Shown here in pieces: positions 14,246 through 28,044 of a stretch of 64,000 nucleotides of DNA. The first letter of the stretch is position 1, and every line of letters starts with the position of its first letter. The translations under genes were made by a program, and so were the position numbers. The notes below the pieces were generated by a model. That model made no database searches and was not told where the DNA came from. It worked only from the letters and a program-made list of their open reading frames with translations. Origin of the DNA: Hydractinia symbiolongicarpus (taxonomy: Eukaryota; Cnidaria; Hydrozoa; Anthoathecata; Hydractiniidae); NCBI RefSeq assembly GCF_029227915.1, contig NC_079880.1, positions 1,552,001 through 1,616,000 of the forward strand, written 5' to 3'.

Positions 14246-15900
14246 TTCGGGAAATGAGTTTGCTCCCTGGGTACTTTCTTTGTATACTTTTGACTATACG
14301 GGCCGAGTCCGGGATTTACGGGAAATCGCAGGTTTTCGTTTGCCGGCGATCAAACTTCTTTCATTCAGCGTCTCATCAAAAATGAAAACATTTTTGCAAA
14401 CTACAAGTTTCATGCGTTTTAGTGGTGAAAAGATAATTTAAAAAATCGTTTTGGAAATGAGTTTACTCACAGGGTACTTTCTTTGTATACATTCGACTAT
14501 ACCGGCCAAGCCCGGGATTTACGGGAAATCGCGGGTTTTCGTTTGCCGGCGATTAAACTTCATTTATTCAGCGTCTCATCAAAAATGAAAACATTTTTAA
14601 AAACTACAAGTCTCATGCGTTTTAGTGGTGAAAAAATAATTTAAAAAATCGTTTTGGAAATGAGTTTACTCACAGGGTACTTTCTTTGTATACATTCGAC
14701 TATACCGGCCAAGCCCGGGATTTACGGGAAATCGCGGGTTTTCGTTTGCCGGCGATTAAACTTCATTTATTCAGCGTCTCATCAAAAATGAAAACATTTT
14801 TAAAAACTACAAGTCTCATTCGTTTTAGTGGTGAAAAAATAATTTAAAAAATCGTTCGGGAAATGAGTTTGCTCCCTGGGTACTTTCTTTGTATACTTTT
14901 GACTATACGGGCCGAGTCCGGGATTTACGGGAAATCGCAGGTTTTCGTTTGCCGGCGATCAAACTTCTTTCATTCAGCGTCTCATCAAAAATGAAAACAT
15001 TTTTGCAAACTACAAGTTTCATGCGTTTTAGTGGTGAAAAGATAATTTAAAAAATCGTTTTGGAAATGAGTTTACTCACAGGGTACTTTCTTTGTATACA
15101 TTCGACTATACCGGCCAAGCCCGGGATTTACGGGAAATCGCGGGTTTTCGTTTGCCGGCGATTAAACTTCATTTATTCAGCGTCTCATCAAAAATGAAAA
15201 CATTTTTAAAAACTACAAGTCTCATGCGTTTTAGTGGTGAAAAAATAATTTAAAAAATCGTTCGGGAAATGAGTTTGCTCCCTGGGTACTTTCTTTGTAT
15301 ACTTTTGACTATACGGGCCGAGTCCGGAATTTACGGGAAATCGCAGGTTTTCGTTTGCCGGCGATCAAACTTCTTTCATTCAGCGTCTCATCAAAAATGA
15401 AAACATTTTTTGCAAACTACAAGTTTCATGCGTTTTAGTGGTGAAAAGATAATTTAAAAAATCGTTTTGGAAATGAGTTTACTCACAGGGTACTTTCTTT
15501 GTATACATTCGACTATACCGGCCAAGCCCGGGATTTACGGGAAATCGCGGGTTTTCGTTTGCCGGCGATTAAACTTCATTTATTCAGCGTCTCATCAAAA
15601 ATGAAAACATTTTTAAAAACTACAAGTCTCATGCGTTTTAGTGGTGAAAAAATAATTTAAAAAATCGTTCGGGAAATGACTTTGCTCCCTGGGTACTTTC
15701 TTTGTATACTTTTGACTATACGGGCCGAGTCCGGGATTTACGGGAAATCGCAGGTTTTCGTTTGCCGGCGATTAAACTTCTTTCATTCAGCGTCTCATCA
15801 AAAATGAAAACATTTTTGAAAACTACAAGTCTCATGCGTTTTAGTGGTGAAAAAATAATTTAAAAAATCGTTCGGGAAATGAGTTTATTCCCTGGGTACT
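14245..15900 (+). repeat. Satellite block 5: 2- and 3-monomer alternation
   Basis: The marker TTTGCTCCCTGG occurs at about 14,261, 14,870, 15,276 and 15,683, giving spacings of 609, 406 and 407 bp. A- or C-like monomers with TTTTGCAAACTACAAGTTTCATG alternate with ACATTCGACTATACCGGCC monomers. The extra base in the last interval comes from a longer T run (ACATTTTTTGC). This is a simple dimeric or trimeric expansion with no gene. Confidence 0.75.
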
Positions 15901-18900
15901 TTCTTTGTATACTTTTGATTATACGGACCGAGTCCGGGGTTTACGGTAAATGGCGGGTTTTCGTTTCCTGGCGATTAAACTTCTTTTATTCAGCGTCTCA
16001 TCAAAAATAAAAACATTTTTAAAAACTACAAGTTTCATGCGTTTTAGTTGTGAAAAGATAATTTAAAAAATCGTTTTGGAAATGAGTTTACTCACAGGGT
16101 ACTTTCTTTGTATACATTCGACTATACCGGCCAAGCCCGGGATTTACGGGAAATCGCGGGTTTTCGTTTGCCGGCGATTAAACTTTATTTATTCAGCGTC
16201 TCATCTAAAATGAAAACATTTTTAAAAACTACAAGTCTCATGCGTTTTAGTGGTAAAAAAATAATTTAAAAAATCGTTCGGGAAATGACTTTGCTCCCTG
16301 GGTACTTTCTTTGTATACTTTTGACTATACGGGCCGAGTCCGGGATTTACGGGAAATCGCAGGTTTTCGTTTGCCGGCGATTAAACTTCTTTCATTCAGC
16401 GTCTCATCAAAAATGAAAACATTTTTGAAAACTACAAGTCTCATGCGTTTTAGTGGTGAAAAAATAATTTAAAAAATCGTTCGGGAAATGAGTTTATTCC
16501 CTGGGTACTTTCTTTGTATACTTTTGATTATACGGACCGAGTCCGGGGTTTACGGGAAATGGCGGGTTTTCGTTTGCTGGCGATTAAACTTCTTTTATTC
16601 AGCGTCTCATCAAAAATAAAAACATTTTTGAAAACTACAAGTTTCATGCGTTTTAGTGGTGAAAAGATAATTTAAAAAATCGTTTTGGAAATGAGTTTAC
16701 TCACAGGGTACTTTCTTTGTATACATTCGACTATACCGGCCAATCCCGGGATTTACGGGAAATCGCGGGTTTTCGTTTGCCGGCGATTAAACCACTTTCA
16801 TTAAGCGTCTCATCAAAAATGAAAACATTTCTGAAAATACAAGTCTCATGCGTTTTAGTGGTGAAATAATAATTTAAAAAATCGTTCGGGAAATGAGTTT
16901 ACTCCCTGGGTACTTTCTTTGTATACTTTTGACTATACGGGCCGAGTCCGGGATTTACGGGAAATCGCGGGTTTTAGTTTGCCGGCGATTAAACTTCTTT
17001 TATTCAGCGTCTCATCAAAAATGAAAACATTTTAAAAAACTACAAGTCTCATGGGTTTTTGGGTGAAATAATAATTTAAAAAATCGTTTGGGAAATGAGT
17101 TTACTCCCTGGGTACTTTCTTTGTATACTTTTGATTATACGGACCGAGTCCGGGGTTTACGGGAAATGGCGGGTTTTGGTTTGCTGGCGATAAAACTTCT
17201 TTTATTTAGCGTCTCATCAAAAATAAAAACATTTTTGAAAACTACAAGTTTCATGCGTTTTAGTGGTGAAAAGATTATTTAAAAAATCGTTTTGGAAATG
17301 AGTTTACTCACAGGGTACTTTCTTTGTATACATTTGACTATACCGGCCAAGCCCGGGATTTACGGGAAATCGCGGGTTTTCGTTTGCCGGCGATTAAACC
17401 ACTTTCATTAAGCGTCTCATCAAAAATGAAAACATTTTTGAAAACTACAAGTCTCATGCGTTTTAGTGGTGAAAAAATAATTTAAAAAATCGTTCGGGAA
17501 ATGACTTTGCTCCCTGGGTACTTTCTTTGTATACTTTTGACTATACGGGCCGAGTCCGGGATTTACGGGAAATCGCAGGTTTTCGTTTGCCGGCGATTAA
17601 ACTTCTTTCATTCAGCGTCTCATCAAAAATGAAAACATTTTTGAAAACTACAAGTCTCATGCGTTTTAGTGGTGAAAAGATAATTTAAAAAATCGTTTTG
17701 GAAATGAGTTTACTCACAGGGTACTTTCTTTGTATACATTTGACTATACCGGCCAATCCCGGGATTTACGGGAAATCGCGGGTTTTCGTTTGCCGGCGAT
17801 TAAACCACTTTCATTAAGCGTCTCATCAAAAATGAAAACATTTCTGAAAATACAAGTCTCATGCGTTTTAGTGGTGAAATAATAATTTAAAAAATCGTTC
17901 GGGAAATGAGTTTACTCCCTGGGTACTTTCTTTGTATACTTTTGACTATACGGGCCGAGTCCGGGATTTACGGGAAATCGCGGGTTTTAGTTTGCCGGCG
18001 ATTAAACTTCTTTTATTCAGCGTCTCATCAAAAATGAAAACATTTTAAAAAACTACAAGTCTCATGGGCTTTTGTGGTGAAATAATAATTTAAAAAATCG
18101 TTCGGGAAATGAGTTTACTCCCTGGGTACTTTCTTTGTATACTTTTGATTATACGGACCGAGTCCGGGGTTTACGGGAAATGGCGGGTTTTGGTTTGCTG
18201 GCGATAAAACTTCTTTTATTTAGCGTCTCATCAAAAATAAAAACATTTTTGAAAACTACAAGTTTCATGCGTTTTAGTGGTGAAAAGATTATTTAAAAAA
18301 TCGTTTTGGAAATGAGTTTACTCACAGGGTACTTTCTTTGTAGACATTTGACTATACCGGCCAAGCCCGGGATTTACGGGAAATCGCGGGTTTTCGTTTG
18401 CCGGCGATTAAACCACTTTCATTAAGCGTCTCATCAAAAATGAAAACATTTTTGAAAACTACAAGTCTCATGCGTTTTAGTGGTGAAAAAATAATTTAAA
18501 AAATCGTTCGGGAAATGAGTTTACTCCCTGGGTACTTTCTTTGTATACTTTTGACTATACGGGCCGAGTCCGGGATTTACGGGAAATCGCAGGTTTTCGT
18601 TTGCCGGCGATTAAACTTCTTTCATTCAGCGTCTAATCAAAAATGAAAACATTTTTGAAACCTACAAGTCTCATGCGTTTTAGTGGTGAAAAAATAATTT
18701 AAAAAATCGTTCGGGAAATGAGTTTACCCCCTGGGTACTTTCTTTGTATACTTTTGATTATACGGACCGAGTCCGGGGTTTACGGGAAATGGCGGGTTTT
18801 CGTTTGCTGGCGATTAAACTTCTTTTATTCAGAGTCTCATCAAAAATAAAAACATTTTTGAAAACTACAAGTTTCATGCGTTTTAGTGGTGAAAAGATAA

Positions 18901-21140
18901 TTTAAAAAATCGTTTTGGAAATGAGTTTACTCACAGGGTACTTTCTTTGTATACATTCCACTATACCGGCCAAGCCCGGGATTTACGGGAAATCGCGGGT
19001 TTTCGTTTGCCGGCGATTAAACTTCATTTATTCAGCGTCTCATCAAAAATGAAAACATTTTTAAAAACTACAAGTCTCATGCGTTTTAGTGGTGAAAAAA
19101 TAATTTAAAAAATCATTCGGGAAATGATTTTACTCCCTGGGTACTTTCTTTGTATACTTTTGACTATACGGGCCGAGTCCAGGATTTACGGGAAATCGCA
19201 GGTTTTCGTTTGCCGGCGATTAAACTTCTTTCATTCAGCGTCTCATCAAAAATGAAAACATTTTTGAAAACTACAAGTCTCATGCGTTTTAGTGGTGAAA
19301 AAATAATTTAAAAAATCGTTCGGGAAATGAGTTTACTCCCTGGGTACATTCTTTGTGTACTTTTGATTATACGGACCGAGTCCGGGGTTTACGGGAAATG
19401 GCGGGTTTTCGTTTGCTGGCGATTAAACTTCTTTTATTCAGCGTCTCATCAAAAATAAAAACATTTTTGAAAACTACAAGTTTCATGCGTTTTAGTGGTG
19501 AAAAGATAATTTAAAAAATCGTTTTGGAAATGAGTTTACTCACAGGGTACTTTCTTTGTACACATTCGACTATACCGGCCAAGCCCGGGATTTACGGGAA
19601 ATCGCGGGTTTTCGTTTGCCGGCGATTAAACCACTTTCATTAAGCGTCTCATCAAAAATGAAAACATTTCTGAAAATACAAGTCTCATGCGTTCTAGTGG
19701 TGAAATAATAATTTAAAAAATCGTTCAGGAAATGAGTTTACTCCCTGGGTACTTTCTTTGTATACTTTTGACTATACGGGCCGAGTCCGGGATTTACGGG
19801 AAATCGCGGGTTTTCGTTTGCCGGCGATTAAACCTCTTTCATTAAGCGTCTCATCAAAAATGAAAACATTTTTGAAAACTACAAGTCTCATGGGCTTAAA
19901 TGGTGAAATAATAATTTAAAAAATCGTTTGGGAAATGAGTTTACTCCCTGGGTACTTTCTTTGTATACTTTTGACTATACGGGCCGAGTACGGGATTTAC
20001 GGGAAATCGCAGGTTTTCGTTTGCCGGCGATTAAACTTCTTTTATTCAGCGTCTCATCAAAAATGAAAAAATTTTTGAAAACTACAAGTCTCATGCGTTT
20101 TAGTGGTGAAAAAATAATTTAAAAAATCGTTCGGGAAATGAGTTTACTCCCTGGGTACTTTCTTTGTATACTTTTGACTATACGGGCCGAGTCTGGGATT
20201 TACGGGAAATCGCAGGTTTTCGTTTGCCGGCGATTAAACTTCTTTCATTCAGCGTCTCATCAAAAATGAAAACATTTTTGAAAACTACAAGTCTCATGCG
20301 TTTTAGTGGTGAAAAAATAATTTAAAAAATCGTTCGGGAAATGAGTTTACTCCCTGGGTACATTCTTTGTATACTTTTGATTATACGGACCGAGTCCGGG
20401 GATTACGGGAAATGGCGGGTTTTCGTTTGCTGGCGATTAAACTTCTTTTATTCAGCGTCTCATCAAAAATAAAAACATTTTTGAAAACTACAAGTTTCAT
20501 GCGTTTTAGTGGTGAAAAGATAATTTAAAAAATCGTTTTGGAAATGAGTTTACTCACAGGGTACTTTCTTTGTACACATTCGACTATACCGGCCAAGCCC
20601 GGGATTTACGGGAAATCGCGGGTTTTCGTTTGCCGGCGATTAAACCACTTTCATTAAGCGTCTCATCAAAAATGAAAACATTTCTGAAAATACATGTCTC
20701 ATGCGTTCTAGTGGTGAAATAATAATTTAAAATATCGTTCAGGAAATGAGTTTACTCCCTGGGTACTTTCTTTGTATACTTTTGACTATACGGGCCGAGT
20801 CCGGGATTTACGGGAAATCGCGGGTTTTCGTTTGCCGGCGATTAAACTTCTTTTATTCAGCGTCTCACCAAAAATGAAAACATTTTTGAAAACTACAAGT
20901 CTCATGCGTTTTAGTGGTGAAAAAATAAATTAAAAAATGGTTCGGGAAATGAGTTTACTCCCTGGGTACTATCTTTGTATACTTTTGACTATACGGGCCA
21001 AGCCCGGGATTTACGGGAAATCTCGGGTTTTCGTTTGCCGGCGATTAAACCTCTTTCATTAAGCGTCTCATCAAAAATGAAAACATTTTTAAAAACTACA
21101 AGTCTCATGGGCTTAAATGGTGAAATAATAATTTAAAAAA
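15900..21140 (+). repeat. Satellite block 6: 3- and 5-monomer higher-order repeats
   Basis: Type-B monomers (GATTATACGG) begin at about 15,918, 16,527, 17,134, 18,148, 18,757, 19,366 and 20,380, so they are 3 or 5 monomers apart (607-609 or 1,014 bp). The pair near 16.97 and 17.98 kb shares GGGTTTTAGTTTGCC. The pair near 17.18 and 18.19 kb shares GGTTTGCTGGCGATAAAAC. The pair near 19.69 and 20.71 kb shares GCGTTCTAGTGG. Each pair is offset by about 1,014 bp, so the 5-monomer unit was duplicated more than once. Confidence 0.75.
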
Positions 21141-21144
21141 TCGT

Positions 21145-24100
21145 TTGGGAAATAGGTTTACCCCCTGGGTACTTTCTTTGTATACTTTTGACTATACGGG
21201 CCGAGTCCGGGATTTACGGGAAATCGCAGGTTTTCGTTTGCCGGCGATTAAACTTCTTTCATTCAGAGTCTCATCAAAAATGAAAACATTTTTGAAAACT
21301 ACAAGTCTCATGCGTTTTAGTGGTGAAAAAATAAATTAAAAAATGGTTCGGGAAATGAGTTTACTCCCTGGGTACTATCTTTGTATACTTTTGACTATAC
21401 GGGCCAAGCCCGGGATTTACGGGAAATCTCGGGTTTTCGTTTGCCGGCGATTAAACCTCTTTCATTAAGCGTCTCATCAAAAATGAAAACATTTTTGAAA
21501 ACTACAAGTCTCATGCGTTTTAGTGGTGAAAAAATAATTTAAAAAATCGTTAGGGAAATGAGTTTACTCACTGGGTACTTTCCTTGTATACTTTTGACTA
21601 TACGGGCCGAGACCGGGATTTACGGGAAATTGCGGGTTTTCGTTTGGCGGCGATTAAACTTCTTTTATTCAACGTCTCATCAAAAATGAAAACATTTTTA
21701 AAAACTACAAGTCTCATGGGCTTTAGTGGTGAAATAATAATTTAAAAAATCGTTTGGGAAATGAGTTTACTCACTGGGTACTTACTTTGTATACTTTTGA
21801 CTATACGGGCCGAGTACGGGATTTACGGGAAATCGCAGGTTTTCGTTTGCCGGCGATTAAACTTCTTTTATTCAGCGTCTCATCAAAAAATGAAAACATT
21901 TTTAAAAACTACAAGTCTCATGCGTTTTAGTGGTGAAAAAATAATTTAAAAAATCGTTCGGGAAATGAGTTTACCCCCTGGGTACTTTCTTTGTATACTT
22001 TTGATTATACGGACCGAGTCCGGGGTTTACGGGAAATGGCGGGTATTCGTTTGCTGGCGATTAAACTTCTTTTATTCAGCGTCTCATCAAAAATAAAAAC
22101 ATTTTTGAAAACTACAAGTTTCATGCGTTTTAGTGGTGAAAAGATAATTTAAAAAATCGTTTTGGAAATGAGTTTACTCACAGGGTACTTTCTTTGTATA
22201 CATTCGACTATACCGGCCAAGCCCGGGATTTACGGGAAATCGCGGGTTTTCGTTTGCCGGCAATTAAACCACTTTCATTAAGCGTCTCATCAAAGATGAA
22301 AACATTTTTGAAAACTACAAGTCTCATGCGTTTTAGTGGTGAAAAAATAATTTAAAAAATCGTTCGGGAAATGAGTTTACTCCCTGGGTACTTTCTTTGT
22401 ATACTTTTGACTATACGGGCCGAGTCCGGGATTTACGGGAAATCGCAGGTTTTCGTTTGCCGGCGATTAAACTTCTTTCATTCAGCGTCTCATCAAAAAT
22501 GAAAACATTTTTAAAAACTACAAGTCTCATGCGTTTTAGTGGTGAAATAATAAATTAAGAAATCGTTTGGGAAATGAGTTTACTCCCTGGGTACTTTCCT
22601 TGTATACTTTTGACTATACGGGCCGAGACCGGGATTTACGGGAAATTGCGGGTTTTCGTTTGCCGGCGATTAAACTTCTTTTATTCAGCGTCTCATCAAA
22701 AATGAAAACATTTTTAAAAACTACAAGTCTCATGGGCTTTAGTGGTGAAATAATAATTTAAAAAATCGTTTGGGAAATGAGTTTACTCCCTGGGTACTTT
22801 CTTTGTATACTTTTGACTATACGGGCCGAGTCCGGGATTTACGGGAAATCGCAGGTTTTCGTTTGCCGGCGATTAAACTTCTTTCATTCAGCGTCTCATC
22901 AAAAATGAAAACATTTTTGAAAACTACAAGTCTCATGCGTTTTAGTGGTGAAAAAATAAATTAAAAAATGGTTCGGGAAATGAGTTTACTCCCTGGGTAC
23001 TATCTTTGTATACTTTTGACTATACGGGCCAAGCCCGGGATTTACGGGAAATCTCGGGTTTTCGTTTGCCGGCGATTAAACCTCTTTCATTAAGCGTCTC
23101 ATCAAAAATGAAAACATTTTTGAAAACTACAAGTCTCATGCGTTTTAGTGGTGAAAAAATAATTTAAAAAATCGTTAGGGAAATGAGTTTACTCACTGGG
23201 TACTTTCCTTGTATACTTTTGACTATACGGGCCGAGACCGGGATTTACGGGAAATTGCGGGTTTTCGTTTGGCGGCGATTAAACTTCTTTTATTCAACGT
23301 CTCATCAAAAATGAAAACATTTTTAAAAACTACAAGTCTCATGGGCTTTAGTGGTGAAATAATAATTTAAAAAATCGTTTGGGAAATGAGTTTACTCACT
23401 GGGTACTTACTTTGTATACTTTTGACTATACGGGCCGAGTACGGGATTTACGGGAAATCGCAGGTTTTCGTTTGCCGGCGATTAAACTTCTTTTATTCAG
23501 CGTCTCATCAAAAAATGAAAACATTTTTAAAAACTACAAGTCTCATGCGTTTTAGTGGTGAAAAAATAATTTAAAAAATCGTTCGGGAAATGAGTTTACC
23601 CCCTGGGTACTTTCTTTGTATACTTTTGATTATACGGACCGAGTCCGGGGTTTACGGGAAATGGCGGGTTTTCGTTTGCTGGCGATTAAACTTCTTTTAT
23701 TCAGCGTCTCATCAAAAATAAAAACATTTTTGAAAACTACAAGTTTCATGCGTTTTAGTGGTGAAAAGATAATTTAAAAAATCGTTTTGGAAATGAGTTT
23801 ACTCACAGGGTACTTTCTTTGTATACATTCGACTATACCGGCCAAGCCCGGGATTTACGGGAAATCGCGGGTTTTCGTTTGCCGGCAATTAAACCACTTT
23901 CATTAAGCGTCTCATCAAAGATGAAAACATTTTTGAAAACTACAAGTCTCATGCGTTTTAGTGGTGAAAAAATAATTTAAAAAATCGTTCGGGAAATGAG
24001 TTTACTCCCTGGGTACTTTCTTTGTATACTTTTGACTATACGGGCCGAGTCCGGGATTTACGGGAAATCGCAGGTTTTCGTTTGCCGGCGATTAAACTTC

Positions 24101-25835
24101 TTTCATTCAGCGTCTCATCAAAAATGAAAACATTTTTAAAAACTACAAGTCTCATGCGTTTTAGTGGTGAAATAATAAATTAAGAAATCGTTTGGGAAAT
24201 GAGTTTACTCCCTGGGTACTTTCCTTGTATACTTTTGACTATACGGGCCGAGACCGGGATTTACGGGAAATTGCGGGTTTTCGTTTGCCGGCGATTAAAC
24301 TTCTTTTATTCAGCGTCTCATCGAAAATGAAAACATTTTTAAAAACTACAAGTCTCATGGGCTTTAGTGGTGAAATAATAATTTAAAAAATCGTTTGGGA
24401 AATGAGTTTACTCCCTGGGTACTTTCTTTGTATACTTTTGACTATACGGGCCGAGTCCGGGATTTACGGGAAATCGCAGGTTTTCGTTTGCCGGCGATTA
24501 AACTTCTTTCATTCAGCGTCTCATCAAAAATGAAAACATTTTTGAAAACTACAAGTCTCATGCGTTTTAGTGGTGAAAAAATAAATTAAAAAATGGTTCG
24601 GGAAATGAGTTTACTCCCTGGGTACTATCTTTGTATACTTTTGACTATACGGGCCAAGCCCGGGATTTACGGGAAATCTCGGGTTTTCGTTTGCCGGCGA
24701 TTAAACCTCTTTCATTAAGCGTCTCATCAAAAATGAAAACATTTTTGAAAACTACAAGTCTCATGCGTTTTAGTGGTGAAAAAATAATTTAAAAAATCGT
24801 TAGGGAAATGAGTTTACTCACTGGGTACTTTCCTTGTATACTTTTGACTATACGGGCCGAGACCGGGATTTACGGGAAATTGCGGGTTTTCGTTTGGCGG
24901 CGATTAAACTTCTTTTATTCAACGTCTCATCAAAAATGAAAACATTTTTAAAAACTACAAGTCTCATGGGCTTTAGTGGTGAAATAATAATTTAAAAAAT
25001 CGTTTGGGAAATGAGTTTACTCACTGGGTACTTACTTTGTATACTTTTGACTATACGGGCCGAGTACGGGATTTACGGGAAATCGCAGGTTTTCGTTTGC
25101 CGGCGATTAAACTTCTTTTATTCAGCGTCTCATCAAAAAATGAAAACATTTTTAAAAACTACAAGTCTCATGCGTTTTAGTGGTGAAAAAATAATTTAAA
25201 AAATCGTTCGGGAAATTAGTTTACCCCCTGGGTACTTTCTTTGTATACTTTTGATTATACGGACCGAGTCCGGGGTTTACGGGAAATGGCGGGTTTTCGT
25301 TTGCTGGCGATTAAACTTCTTTTATTCAGCGTCTCATCAAAAATAAAAACATTTTTGAAAACTACAAGTTTCATGCGTTTTAGTGGTGAAAAGATAATTT
25401 AAAAAATCGTTTTGGAAATGAGTTTACTCACAGGGTACTTTCTTTGTATACATTCGACTATACCGGCCAAGCCCGGGATTTACGGGAAATCGCGGGTTTT
25501 CGTTTGCCGGCAATTAAACCACTTTCATTAAGCGTCTCATCAAAGATGAAAACATTTTTGAAAACTACAAGTCTCATGCGTTTTAGTGGTGAAAAAATAA
25601 TTTAAAAAATCGTTCGGGAAATGAGTTTACTCCCTGGGTACTTTCTTTGTATACTTTTGACTATACGGGCCGAGTCCGGGATTTACGGGAAATCGCAGGT
25701 TTTCGTTTGCCGGCGATTAAACTTCTTTCATTCAGCGTCTCATCAAAAATGAAAACATTTTTAAAAACTACAAGTCTCATGCGTTTTAGTGGTGAAATAA
25801 TAAATTAAGAAATCGTTTGGGAAATGAGTTTACTC
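21145..25835 (+). repeat. Satellite block 7: 8-monomer higher-order repeat, 1,625 bp, nearly three copies
   Basis: This is the cleanest higher-order repeat in the window. Equivalent points lie exactly 1,625 bp apart: 21,145, 22,770 and 24,395; 21,761, 23,386 and 25,011; 22,567 and 24,192; and the B monomers at about 22,004, 23,629 and 25,254. Copies differ at only scattered bases, for example GGGTATTCG near 22.04 kb versus GGGTTTTCG, and GAAATTAG near 25.21 kb versus GAAATGAG. Partial relatives lie at about 26.8-28.2 kb and 32.9-34.4 kb. Near-identity implies recent unequal exchange or amplification. Confidence 0.88.
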
Positions 25836-28044
25836 CCTGGGTACTTTCTTTGTATACTTTTGACTATACAGGCAGAGTACGGGATTTACGGGAAATCGCA
25901 GGTTTTCGTTTGCCGGCGATTAAACTTCTTTTATTCAGCGTCTCATCAAAAATGAAAACATTTTTGAAAACTACAAGTCTCATGCGTTTTAGTGGTGAAA
26001 AAATAATTTAAAAAATCGTTCGGGAAATGAGTTTACTCCCTGGGTACTTTCTTTGTATACTTTTGACTATACGGGCCGAGTCCGGGATTTAGGGAAATCG
26101 CAGGTTTTCGTTTGCCGGCGATTAAACTGCTTTTATTCAGCGTCTCATCAAAAATGAAAACATTCTTGAAAACTACAAGTCTCATGCGTTTTAGTGGTGA
26201 AATAATAAATTAAGAAATCGTTTGGGAAATGAGTTTACTCCCTGGGTACTTTCTTTGTATACTTTTGACTATACGGGCCGAGTCCGGGATTTACGGGAAA
26301 TCGCAGGTTTTCGTTTGCCGGCGATTAAACTTCTTTCACTCAGCGTCTCATCAAAAATGAAAACATTTTTGAAAACTACAAGTCTCATGCGTTTAAGTGG
26401 TGAAAAAATATTTTAAAAATTCGTTAGGGAAATGAGTTTACTCACTGGGTACTTTCCTTGTATACTTTTGACTATACGGGCCGAGACCGGGATTTACGGG
26501 AAATTGCGGGTTTTCGTTTGCCAGCGATTAAACTTCTTTTATTCAGCGTCTCATCAAAAATGAAAACATTTTTAAAAACTACAAGTCTCATGGGCTTTAG
26601 TGGTGAAATAATAATTTAAAAAATCGTTTGGGAAATGAGTTTACTCCCTGGGTACTTTCTTTGCATACTTTTGACTATACGGGCCGAGTACGGGATTTAC
26701 GGGAAATCGCAGGTTTTCGTTTGCCGGCGATTAAACTTCTTTTATTCAGAGTCTCATCAAAAATGAAAACATTTTTGAAAACTACAAGTCTCATGCGTTT
26801 TAGTGGTGAAAAAATAATTTAAAAAATCGTTAGGGAAATGAGTTTACTCCCTGGGTACTTTCTTTGTATACTTTTGACTATACGGGCCGAGTCCGGGATT
26901 TACGGGAAATCGCAGGTTTTCGTTTGCCGGCGATTAAACTTCTTTCATTCAGCGTCTCATCAAAAATGAAAACATTTTTGAAAACTACAAGTCTCATGCG
27001 TTTTAGTGGTGAAAAAATAAATTAAAAAATGGTTCGGGAAATGAGTTTACTCCCTGGGTACTATCTTTGTATACTTTTGACTATACGGGCCAAGCCCGGG
27101 ATTTACGGGAAATCTCGGGTTTTCGTTTGCCGGCGATTAAACCTCTTTCATTAAGCGTCTCATCAAAAATGAAAACATTTTTGAAAACTACAAGTCTCAT
27201 GCGTTTTAGTGGTGAAAAAATAATTTAAAAAATCGTTAGGGAAATGAGTTTACTCACTGGGTACTTTCCTTGTATACTTTTGACTATACGGGCCGAGACC
27301 GGGATTTACGGGAAATTGTGGGTTTTCGTTTGGCGGCGATTAAACTTCTTTTATTCAACGTCTCATCAAAAATGAAAACATTTTTAAAAACTACAAGTCT
27401 CATGGGCTTTAGTGGTGAAATAATAATTTAAAAAATCGTTTGGGAAATGAGTTTACTCACTGGGTACTTACTTTGTATACTTTTGACTATACGGGCCGAG
27501 TACGGGATTTACGGGAAATCGCAGGTTTTCGTTTGCCGGCGATTAAACTTATTTTATTCAGCGTTTCATCAAAAAATGAAAACATTTTTAAAAACTACAA
27601 GTCTCATGCGTTTTAGTGGTGAAAAAATAATTTAAAAAATCGTTCGGGAAATGAGTTTACCCCCTGGGTACTTTCTTTGTATACTTTTGATTATACGGAC
27701 CGAGTCCGGGGTTTACGGGAAATGGCGGGTTTTCGTTTGCTGGCGATTAAACTTCTTTTATTCAGCGTCTCATCAAAAATAAAAACATTTTTGAAAACTA
27801 CAAGTTTCATGCGTTTTAGTGGTGAAAAGATAATTTAAAAAATCGTTTTGGAAATGAGTTTACTCACAGGGTACTTTCTTTGTATACATTCGACTATACC
27901 GGCTAAGCCCGGGATTTACGGGAAATCGCGGGTTTTCGTTTGCCGGCAATTAAACCACTTTCATTAGGCGTCTCATCAAAAATGAAAACATTTTTGAAAA
28001 CTACAAGTCTCATGCGTTTTAGTGGTGAAAAAATAATTTAAAAA

